From: Rhynchopus sp. YZ270_cl-10
Taxonomy: Eukaryota > Euglenozoa > Diplonemea > Diplonemida > Diplonemidae
DNA length: 64,000 bases
Reading direction: 5' to 3'
NCBI GenBank assembly: GCA_964035575.1
Contig: OZ037897.1
Location: 124,001 to 188,000, forward strand
Shown: positions 44,501 through 56,500 of the stretch, piece by piece
Layout: every line of letters starts with the position of its first letter
Numbering within the stretch: the stretch's first letter is position 1
Position numbers and translations under genes: made by a program
The notes under the pieces: model-generated
The model's input: the letters and a program-made list of their open reading frames with translations, nothing else
Told to the model about the DNA's origin: nothing
Database searches by the model: none

Positions 44501-47500
44501 CACTCGTTCGTCTGCCCGGGGAACACCTCAATGTCAACCTCCCCCGGGTACATGACGGCCGACAGCGTTGTCACCGCAGTCGCAGCCTCACCACCCCCGA
44601 CTGAGAGCGCACCCTGGATCTGGTACGCTAGCGCCGGCTGCGACGCGAACTGCTGCGTCGTCTCCCCCAGGTCCACCTTCCCGTCGGCCACCGGCGTCAC
44701 CGTCACCGTCACAGCCTCCGAGTAGTTCCCGGCACCAAACACAACCTGCGTCGGCGACACGCTCACCTGCTTCGCCGCAGACCCCGCGCCGCCCCCCCAG
44801 ATCTCCGACGCCACCACCGTCACGTCGACAGTCACCTCCCCGACCGGCACCTGCGTCAGGTACAGCACGTACGTGTCCGTTGTCATCCCCTCAATCACCT
44901 CCGTCGACCCCTCGGACTCAAGCACCACAAGCGCAGGTGCGTCGTCGTCGAGGATCTCCACGTTCACCGCATCCGCCGCCAGCGCCGCACCCGCAAACAC
45001 AGCGTTCGACGCCTCGACCGCCACCGTGTGCTGCAGCGCCACAAAGTGGAAGCCCTCCACCGCCGTGTCGTCCACCGCCGTCACCGTCACAGTCTGCCTG
45101 CACTTCTCGCTTGTGCTCCCGCTCGCGTCGAAGGCGAAGGTCGCAGGCGACACAGTCACCTGCGACGCGTCGTGCTCCACCGTCACCGTCACGTCCTGCG
45201 GGCGCGCCCCCGCCACACACGGCCGCAGCAGCACCTCGTACGTCACAGACGTCCCCACAAGCCCCGCACCGTCCTCAGAGATGCGCATCCCCGTTGTCGT
45301 GTCAGGCGTCTCCAGCACGTACAGCTCCGCCTGGTCCGCGTCAATCACACGCACCGGCACAGAAGGGATCTTCAGCGAGTCGTAGCCGTCGAGGTTCGAG
45401 ATCTGCACCACAGCGTGCCCGAGGAACACCACCTCGTTCCCCTCCAGCGCCGAGTCCGACGCAACCCCCACAAACACAGAGCGCTCCTCCGACCAGTCCT
45501 CCGACGTGAACTCAATCTCCGACGGATACACCAGCACCGACGCAGCCCCCGGGATCTCCGACGGCGCACCGGGCACAACAATCGTAACCCTCACACTGTC
45601 GTTCACCCCCGACCCCGTCACAGGGCGCCCCATGCGCAGACTGTAGCGCCTTATACTCTCCATAGGACTCTGCCACGACCCCTCCACAAGCTGGATCTCC
45701 TTCGACAGAACCACAGCAAGCGACGCGTTGTCCTGGTCCGTCACGTACGCCGTCACACCGTGCGCCTCAAGCCCGTCGTACGCCGCGTCCGTCGCACTCG
45801 ACACCGCGTGCTCCACAATCCCGTTGTGCCCGCGCAGGTCGCTGCTCTGCACCGGCACCGAGTAGCGCGGCGTCACGTACACCGTGTCCGACCCGAGCCC
45901 TGCGAACACACTCGTCTGCACGTGCGCGGCCGTGCTCATCACGTACACCGTGTCGTCTCCTGCCGCTGTGTTCAGCTCCACCGACTCAATCCCGACAAAG
46001 GTGATGTACAGCCCAGACCCGTAGATCCCGTCCCGCGTGACCACAAACGTGTCCGGGAACTCCGTTCCAATCGCCACCAGCGTGTCAAACCCGGGCCCAC
46101 CGTCAATCGTCACCGGCGCGTTCACTGTGTAGTACACCACGTCGTCACCCTCGTCCGTCCCAACGTCCGTCTGCCCAAGTGCCGGGTCCGGCTGCGACTG
46201 GTCATCCGCGTCCCACAGGGCAAACGCACGCACCGTGAACCGGTCGTCCCCAGTTCCACCACGCAGCGACAGCGCCGCGACGTTCCGCATCACCACAAAC
46301 GTGTCCTCCCCGCTCTCCCCGTTGCAGTTCATGTGCTCCCCGTTCCCGTCGCTCAGGTAGCCCTCCGTCGTCAGCGTTGTGTCGAACGCGTCCTCCGGCT
46401 CCGACATGTTCCCCTCCACACGCAGCGAGTTGTACATCTGCCCAATCAGGAAACGGTCGTCTCCCGCCCCGCCGTTCTGCGTCACAATCCCCGCCGTCCC
46501 ATCCGTCACAAACGAGTCGTCGCCCGCAAGCCCGTTCACCGTGATCCCGCCGTTGATGGTCCGGTCCACGTCCAGGCGCTCCGCCACCCCAATATCCGCG
46601 TGCAGCAGCGCAATGAAGTTCTTGCGGAACAGGAGGGTGTCGTCCGCCGGCGTCCCTGCAACAAAAAGCTCGTTCTTCTCCCCACCGTTCCGCCACCCCG
46701 CGTCCGAGAGCACAATACGCGACGTCCCCGCCCCGGAGAAGCCCACGTTGTACTTGTCGCTCCCGCCCTGCCCGTCCAGGTGCAGCACTGCCGCAATCCG
46801 GTTCGTCACCTCGTCCCCGGCCTCCGTCGGAGGCACCACAAGGCTGTCCGCCCCTTCCCCAGCGTACACCCACGTCTCCCCAGACACGTCCGCCACAGTC
46901 AGCGTGTCCGCCATGCCTCCTCCGTACAGGTGTGTCGTCCCTGCGTGCGTCCCGGAGACCGTGAAGACACTTGCAACCGGAACCGCAAGCTTGATCTGCA
47001 CCGCCGCCATGGTCGTGTACACCACACCGGCCGCAGACATCCCCAGCCCAGTCACGCGCGTTGTCGTCATCTCCCCGACGTTCCCGGCCGTCGTGTCCGC
47101 CGAGTCGTCGACCACAAACGTCGCCTTCCCAGACCCAGACACCTTCACCGCACACGTGATGTCCACCAGCGTCCCCGACCCCACCGTGATCGTGTCCGCC
47201 CCGCCCGCAGCCTGCACCTCGACAGAGGCGCCCACCGGCGGCGTCGCAGCCACAACAAACGTGTCCGCACCGCCCGTCAGCGTCACACGCAGCACCTCCA
47301 GCGTCGACGCCTCAAACGATAGCACACCCGCCGTGTCCGGGAGCGACACAGACCCTTTCTCCAGGCGCCCCGCTCCGCTCACCGTCGACAGCACGTACAG
47401 CGTGTCCTGCCCGTCCCCGCCCTCGACACGCACGTTCCCTGCCAGGGCCGTCCCCGCAGTCACCACAACCTTGTCGTTCCCGCCGTTCAGGTACAGCGTC

Positions 47501-50500
47501 ACCGCACAGCCCTGACGCGACCCCGTCACCGTCACCAGGTTTGCCTGCCCGTTCAGGTAGATCGACACCTCCTCAAACCCGCTGTAGCTGATCCCCACGC
47601 CCCCAAGGCCAAACCCGGAGATCAGGCCGTCGGACAGCGTCCCGGCCGGGAGGTCCGACACCACGCTCGAGAAGTCCAGCACAAGCCTGTCAAAGCCGTC
47701 GTCGTCCCCACCGATGAAGTGCCCGCTCGACACAGGGTTCACAAGCAGCACCGTGTCCGAGAACTTGTTCCCCTCCCCGTAGTATGCCGAGAACCCGGTG
47801 TACTCCTGCGCCTGGCGGTTGTCGTCCTGCCCGGCGGCCGGCGCCACCCCAAACAGCACCTCAACCTCCTCCGCAGGCGACGCCCCGTTCACGTGCCGGA
47901 TCGTAAAGGTCTCCCCACTGTCCGCAGTGTCCCCTGTCACCCGCGCCCCTGCGTACGTCCCCATGTTCAGACGCAGCACCCGCTCGGGCGATACCGCAGC
48001 CAGGATCGGCAGCGCCGGCGGCGTCGTGTCCAGCTCCAGGAAACACTTGTGCACAGAGAAGTCCCATATGCTCTCCCAGCGCCCACGCGGCCAGCACCCG
48101 TACCACTTGCACTTCCAGTTCACAAACGGGTTGAACAGGTCGACGCTGAAGGTCGCCCCCGCACACATCTTGATCTTGATGTTGAAGATGTCGAGGAACG
48201 ACCCCTCGTCAATGATGCTCTTGATCTCGCTGAAGCGGATCTTCCCGTCGTCGTTCGGGTCGTACAGGTCAACGCTCCCTGTGAAGGACAGCTCCCCACT
48301 CCCACTCAGACGCGCCAGCAGCAGGTTCAGCGTCGCCCCGACACGCACCACCCCGGACGCGTACAGCTCGGGGATGTCGTTCCCGCCCGCCCCAGTCGGA
48401 TCGTCTGTGTCCGACAGGAAGAACCCGTCGAGCGCCAGCTCCGGCTTCCCCTGCTCAATCGCACGCCGGATCCCAGACGTGTCGTAGCCCATCGAAATCC
48501 CGGCACGGAACTGGAACGACCCGTAGAAGTCAATCACAATGATCCCCGCCAGCGGCAGCCAGAAGTCAATCGTCACGTCAATAACCATCGTCGGCGTCGT
48601 CACCACAAACAGGTTCGTGTCCTCCCCAGTGATCAGCCCCAGCACACCCTTCGCAGACAGGAACGGGAGCTGGAAGATCGCCTTCGGGTCCGTCAGCTTC
48701 GACATCAAGTTCTTCATACTCGGCGACCCTGTTGACTTTGAGGCTGCAACCGGTGTGCCGTCGTCGGCACCCAGCGCACGTGCCGCGCGCCCCGCCGTCG
48801 AATAGTCTGCACCCTGCGGCAGCGGCGACCCGTCGGGGTACGCCGCGAACCCGTTGCTGTCGATCTTCCAGTTCCCGAAGGACAGCTTCAGCGTGCCGTA
48901 TGTTTTGATGTAGTCGGGATCGGCCAACTCCTTGATCACATCAATCACCGCAATGGCGAGGTCAATCACATCGGAGATGGCTTTCACGTACGCCAGCACG
49001 TTATGCACACTCCCGCGCACAGGCCCACCCGCACCCAGCAGCCCGTTGATCAGGATCTCGGGCAGCTCAAGCAGCGACACGTCGCGGTCCGCCATGTCCG
49101 ACACCACAGGCAGCGGCTTCTGCAGCGCCTCAAGGATCGGTCGGAGCGGCCCCAGGAACCCGGCCAGCTTTGCGAAGATCGGGTTCAGCACACTCGTCAC
49201 AAACTGCCCGAGGTCGAGATGCACGTCGAGCAGCAGCAGCGTCCCTGACGGGATCGGGTTGTCGACGGTCCCCTGCACCGGTAGCGTGTCCTTCTTCGCC
49301 GGCACCGTCGGTACACCCACCGCCGGCCCCACAGTTGCCCCCTTCTCCCACGACACCCCGTAGTACGAGTACAGCGAAGTAACAAAGTTCGGCAGCCCGT
49401 CCATGCCCGCCAGCCCCAGCGTCACTTCCATCCCCAGCACAACCTCAAAGTCCGCACTCGCACGCAGCAACTTCGCACCCCCGCTCTTCAGCTCCTTAAA
49501 GGTCAGCCACTTGTCGTCGTTCATGTCTGTGATGTCGACCGCAGCACTCCCAACAAGCTTCGTCGTGGAGTCGTAGTTCTTCACTGACGCGTCGAGGATG
49601 AACAGCTCGCCCGTCGCCGCCAGCCTCGGCAGCGTCAGCACCACCGACACCTCCATCTCCGTCTCCTTCACGTTCATGTAGAACCCGCGCGACACAGATA
49701 TCCCGAAGAAGAGCTTGAACTCCCACCCGACATTCAGGACAATCCCGCCCGACGCCTTTAGCGACAGCGGCAGCTCATCCAGCCCCAGGCCAAACGCAAA
49801 CGCCCCCTCGAACGGCAGGTCCTTCCCAATCGTCAGGTCCCACTCCACCGAGTCCGCCTTGTCCAGCAGCGTCCCCTGCCCGTCAAGCAGGTCCCCGTCG
49901 GGCGAAATCACGGGCAGCGGGTCGCCGTTCTTATCGCGCACAAAGATTGGCACTGAGTCCCCCTTCAGGATCCCGCGGTTCCCAAAGAAGCTTTCCAGCA
50001 GCTCCTTGACCACCCTTGCCAGCGACTTCGACATAGCAGGCTCCACCTTCCCCATCGCCGCCCCCAGCTCGCTCAGCAGCGACTCCACGAAGGAGTCCAC
50101 AAAGTCGCCGCTGATCACCTCACGGATCTTGGACCCCACAATCGGCACGTCCATCGTCCCAAGGATCCCGTCCTCCCCAGTCACCAGAGCGTCAATCGTC
50201 GAGAAGACCGTCTTGATCCCACTCAGAAGCACCTTCGGGTCCGTCAGAATCGCCTCAATCCGCGACACCCCTTTGACCGATCTCGCCAGCGATGTCAGAA
50301 TCGAGTTGATGTCTGCCCCGACAAACTCCACAAGCTTCCCGTTCTTGTCGTCCTTCTTCAGGAAGTCCGCCAGGCGCGGCACCTCGATCCCCATTGTCTT
50401 CCCGATGGGGGCGTCGATCGGCAGCATCGCCGTCACCTTCCCTGCAGACGTCAGCTCGAAGGCCGAGAGCACAGCCCCAAAGCCTTTGTTCAGGTAGTAC

Positions 50501-53500
50501 TTCGACCCTGCAGGCAGCCCGTACCGCAGGTACGCAGGCCCGGCTGCGTCCGTCCCGTCCGTCAGCGCAATCGTCGCATCCGTGATCCCAAACTTAAGCG
50601 GCCCGAGCGACAGCTCCAGCGACCCGATCGCACTCGCCCCGACAGACACCTGCAGGGCAGTCTCGCCCCCAACAAAGAACCGGAACGGCTTTGAGCTGAG
50701 GTCAACGCCAAGCTCCAGTGTCACGGCCGCACCCCCGGACAGCACAATGTCGAGCGAGGCGTCAAGGTCGAGGAAGTCCCCCAGCAGCTCCTGCAGGGTC
50801 GGGTCATCAAGCGTCACCCCCGCCAACCCCATCATTTCCTGCAGGTCCATGTCCAGCGACAGCTCCGGCAGTTTCGGCACAGCCTCAAACGACAGCGACA
50901 GCATAAGCGCACTCCCGTCGGCGGGCATCGAAAACTCGACCATGCACGACCCCGTGCACCCCTTGCTCGCGTCGTCATCCCCAGCCACCAGCCCCAACGC
51001 GTCCTCAATCAGCAGCTCCAGCGTCGACACCGAACCATTCTGGTTCGTCAGCAGCCCCTCCAGCTTCCCCAGTGCAGACTGGATCCCCGACACCATTGTG
51101 CGCGGCGTGAACGAGATCAGCGGGATCTCCACGTCCATCACGTCCGCCAGCACGTTCGTCAGCAGCCCCTCAACAGCCGGGTCCGCCGCCTCGTTCCCGA
51201 ATATCATGTCAACTCCGTCCGCCACAAGGGCCACAATGTCCGCCGCAGACATGTGCTGGAAGTCGGGCAGCTTCGGCCCTGTCACGTCCACGGTGAAGTC
51301 CGTCGACACGTTCGGGAGCTTGAAGTCCTTCTTCAGCTCCACGACGAAGGTAGGGTCCAGCGCCACCGCCACCGACGCGTCCAGCGACCCCAGCGACGGC
51401 ACCCCCACTTTGAAGTCCGCACTCAGGGACGCAGTCAGCGTCGCGCTCGCCGCAATCTGCTCAAACGGGTCCTCCACAATCGCAGCCCGGATCTCGCTCA
51501 GCATCATCGTCTCCCCGGGCGTCCCAAAGTCCGCCTTGGCGACAACCTCAATCGCACCCGACCCGGAGTAGGCCTCCGCCTCAAGCACCGTCATCGTCGC
51601 CGCCATGTTCACTTCCGTCACCGACAGCCGCGCCTCCGCCGTGAACCCCATGTCGCGCACAACAGGCGCGAACAGCAGCGCCTTCGACCCGTCGCTCGCC
51701 AGCCCCGTCAGCTCCTCAAACGCCGCCGACGTCACCACCTCCAGACGCCGCACACCCAGCGTCTGGATCAGGAAGGTCGTGTCCTGGTAGTTGCGCGACC
51801 GGATCTGCTGCCCAGTCCCCGCCGCCTCAAGCGTCACGTTCAGCACCTGCAGCTGTGCCGCCAGCTCCGTGTAGAACTCTTCCCCGGCCCGCAGCGCAAT
51901 CGTGTACGGCACTCTGTCGAGCACGACCTGGAAGCTCTGCGCCGTCTGCAGCTCAAAGCTCGCAACCCCCTGCGCCGCAGGGATGTTCGCCGTCACAGAC
52001 AGGTTCCCTGCCGACGTCCCCATGCGCACACCCACCTCAAACCCAATCGCCACGTCCGTCCTCAGCGCAATCTCCGCAGACGCGTTCACCGAGAACAGCG
52101 GCTCCACCTCCGCCCCCAGCATCAGCGACGTCATCGGCGTCGGCAGCGCCACCTTCAGGTTCAGTGCGAACAGCAGCTCGTACTGCGATGCGTCCTCCGC
52201 AGACGGCGCGTACGTGTACGACAGCAGCTCCGACGGCACCCCAACAGCCTTCGCAAGCACAACCACAAGCTCCGGGATCGACGAGAAGGCCGGCACACGC
52301 GGCGCCTCCTTCACGTCCCCGCTTGTGAACCCGAGCAGCGTCGTTGCCGCCACCGCATCCTCGCTCTCGCTGTACGCAGTGATCCCGGTCTTCTTCAGCG
52401 CAACCTGCACACGCAGGTCCGTCGCCTTGATTGACGCGTTCGTGCACAGCTGCAGCGCATCCGTCCCGTCCTCCGCCACGCTTGCCGCAACAGACAGCCC
52501 CAGCCCCGCCTTGTACAGCTCCTCGTTCATGTGCGCCGCAATCGCGCTCACGTCCGCAGCCGCCGCCAGCACGGCCGTGTCCAGCGCCACCTCGACCTCA
52601 AGCTCCTCATTCAGCACGAGCGACATCACCTTGTTCGACTCGTTTCCGGCGAACCACGTGTTCTCGTCGCTGCCCGCCACGTTCCACCCCGCCATCAGCA
52701 CATCCCCCTCCAGGCACAGCACAAGGTTCGTCCGGTCCGCCGCGTCCTGCACCCGCACCATCTTCTTCGACAGCGCTGTGGCCAGCGTCTCCGAGAAGTC
52801 AAGCATGTCACCCACGTCCACGTCCGTGAAGGGCAGCGGGAGGTCAAACACAGCCGACTCACGGTACTCCTGCAGCACGTTGATCAGGGCACGCACAACC
52901 CCCATCATCTGCAGCGGCGACATCCCACGGAAGTCCATGAACCGGTCCATGTACTGCGTCGTCACCGTCGGCACCCCACCGTCAAGCAGGTTCTCCCCGG
53001 CCACGCACACCTGCGGCTTCTTGTCCCCGGTCGCCCCGCTTAGCTTCCCCAGGTCCTGCGACCCAATCGACGCAGAGAACGGCAGACAGGCAGACAGCGA
53101 CGCGTCCTTCTTGAACTCGAGCATCGCCCCCTTGGCCGCCGTCCCAAGAGACAGCAGCTCCGCAAGCGTCACAGGCGCCCCCTTGTTCATCGTCATGTCG
53201 AAGCTTGCCTTCAGCGCACCCGACCCGTCCGCCACAGACGCAGACAGGATCCCAATCGACGCCGTTGCCGTCACGTCCGCCACCACCCCAATGGCAACAG
53301 AGAATTCGTGCAGCTGCAGCACAACGTCGGCAGTGCTCACCCCCGCCGCACCGCCGCTCCCGCTCGCGTCGACCTTCACCTCAAACCCGAAGGCGAAGTC
53401 GACCTTCACCGTCAGGAGCCCGGTCCCGGTGAAGTCAAAGTCGTCGTCGTCAATCAGCTCCGCCAGCGGCGGCGTCACGTGCACCTCGAGCGACCCGGCC

Positions 53501-56500
53501 ACCCCAAACGCAAGCTCAAAGCTGTCCCCGACCATCCCGCCGTTCACAAACGCCGCCGGCACACCGCCGCCCGCCGAGAACGACCCGTTCTGCGTCAGGT
53601 TCGCCATCGCCTCCGAAAACAGCGTCACCGTCTCGCGCGCACGCGGGCACGCCGCGTCCCCGCCCGACAGACACCCCTTGTACTCGTCCTTTGCCAGCAG
53701 CGTGTCCAGCACCGTGTCCCACTCCAGGAAGTCTCCCCACTGCGGGCCCGTCTCCCCAACCTTGAGCAGGTCGTGCAGCGTCCGGTTCACCAGCGGCAGC
53801 GTTGTTGTCAGCGCGTCCATCTCGTTCATGCTCCGCCCAACGTCCCCCACCTCCCCAAGCACGTCGCGCACAACCGCCATCAGCTCCCCCGGGATCTCCA
53901 CGTCCACCGAGTACTTCGGCCCCGCATTGTCAAACAACGCCAGGTCCTCAACAGAGACAAAGACCGACACGCTGTCCCCAAGCAGCGCACCCGACAGCTC
54001 CACCTCCGCCACAACGCTCCCAGAGTACTCGAGTGCTGCCACAAGCGGCGCCAGCGACAGCGACTGTGTCGATGCGTCTGCCAGCACAATCGGCGACGAC
54101 AGCAGCCCCGTCGACGCATCCACAGCCCCAGTCGCCACTGCAGAGAACACCAGGTCCGTGTTCACAACCGACCCAAACGAAAACCCAGACCCAAAGTCAA
54201 GCGTCGGCGCGTAGTTCTTCACCCCCGCAGAAACAGACAGGTTGAACTCCAACACCCGCACGAAGACTGTCGGCGGCCCCGTCCCCGCCACCAGCGGCGT
54301 CAGGTCCAGCCCAGCCTCAACACCAACGGCCACCACCGCCGACAGCGACAGGAAGTCGTCGAGCCCCGCAAGGCGTTTCTGCAGCACACTCCCAATCGTC
54401 CCCACGCTCGCAACCACGCTGTCCTCCCCAATCGCATCAAAGAGCCCCGACAGCGCCCCCTCCAGTCCCTTCACCGCGTCCGTCGGCTTCATCGCCCCGG
54501 TGTCCAAGGCGAGCCCGAGCTTCGCCCCAAGCTCCCACCGGCCAGACGCTGTGTGCACCAGGTCTGCCGAGAAGCTCAGCCCCGAGGTCGACCCAGACGC
54601 AGACACACTCACCTGCTCCGAGGCACCTGCCGCAGCGGCAGCCGCCGACAGCGCACCGTGCAGCATGCGTGCCTTCAGGTACCGCACACACCCCATCAGC
54701 GTCGGGCGCTTCCCAAACAGCCCCGCCACAGCGGCCACATCCACAGCCGCATCCCCGTCCTCTGTCCCCAACCCAAACACAGCACCAACGTCAGCAACGT
54801 AGTTGCGCCAGTCAAACGTCGCACCAGTCACAGGGTTCGTCGGCAGCAGGTCCCCCACAGTCCTCCCCGAGTATGTTGTCCCCAGGTCCGGGAACGACAC
54901 CACCAGCAGCTCAAACACAGCCTTGTTGAAGTTCACGTTCACACCCAGCGTCGGCGCACTGTTCGCAAGGAACTTCCCCAGCGTCGCAAGTGTGAAGGTC
55001 CCGTCAACACCGAGGGCAGCCTGCAGAGCTGCCAGGTTTTCAGCTGTCCCAGGGTTAAAGGCTGCAGACGTTGTCGCGTCCACAGGGTAGCCTGAGCCTG
55101 CAGGGTCCATCACGTACTGCGAGGAAGCCCCCAGCAGGTTCACCAGCGCCCACGCAGTGTCCTTCGCCAGCGCGTACGTCGGGTTCACCGCCAGGTACCA
55201 CACAAGCTCCTCCCGCCCGAAGGTCGCGTCCGCTGAGGCCAGTGTCGACACAAGCCCAAACACCACCTGCACGTGCGCGAGGTAGTTAACTGCCGTGAAC
55301 ACCGACCCGTCGTACGAGTTCACGAACGTGGACGTGCTGAAGTTTCCAAACACAGTCGGGAAGCGCGCCTGGAGGGCCACCAGCAGGTTCTCGTTGAAGA
55401 TCTGTTCCGTAACAAGCGCATCCGCCCGCACAGTCTCCAGCACCAGGTCAAGCCCAAGCCCGTTCTCCAGCTCCCGGAACTTCACCAGCAGGTCGAGGTA
55501 CTCCGCCAGCACCGTCGAGAACGACACCTGTCCAGCCAGCCCGCTCAGGAGCCCCCCAATCGACGGGACGTTCGCCACAGACGCCGTCGGGAGCGCCACG
55601 TCCGCAACCTTGTCGACCATCTTCGACAGCGCCGCCATCACCGGCGTCAGCACGTCCTCCGCCGTGCCCCCAGCCGTCCCACCCCCGGGCAGCGTCGGCA
55701 CAAGGAAGCTCAGGTCGATGTCCAGCGAGAACGCAGGGAGCCCGCCGCTCAGCAGGTTCGCGTCGTGCAGCTCCAGCACAGGCGCCAGGCTCACGTCCTT
55801 CCCGGCAAACCCAGCCGTGAGCGCCACAGGCAGCACCACGTCCAGCGACGCGTACGGCGTCAGCGACAGCTGCGCCACAAAGTCCAGCACCGCACCCGTG
55901 CCCCCCGACAGCAGCTCCAGCACAGTGATCTCCGCCACCGCCGCCACCGTCGAGGCAGACACCGCAGCCCCGAGCTCCACGTCCTCCTCGTCCTCCGACG
56001 CGTTGAAGTTCGCACGCACACCCAGCGCCGCCTCAAACGTCCCGCCACGCACCACAAACTGCGTCCCAAGCATCAGGTCCGCCGAAAAGTCAACCGGGTC
56101 CAGCGTCACCGCCACATCCGCAGACAGGTCGTTCACACGCACAAACGCGTTCCCCGCAAGCGCCGACCCGGTCAGCGTCCCCGTGTTCACAAACTCCGTC
56201 TTCAGACCCACCGTCACGTCCAGCACCACCGTCGCACGGAACCCCACGTCCGCAGAGAAGTCCGGCACCTCGAGTGTCTTCCCCGGCTTCAGCGACCCGC
56301 CAATGAGCGAAAACGCAGCCTCCAGCTCCCCCACCGTCTCAAACACCGACGCCACGCACCCCCCGAACGCCGCCGCCTCCGTGTCCGACGCCAGCGTCGA
56401 CTCCAGCTCCATCCGGATGTTCAGCGCCACCTCCCCGGCAGCAGGGAACCACCCCCCAGTCACGTTCACCCCGCTCACAGACACCGCCGACGTCAGCTGC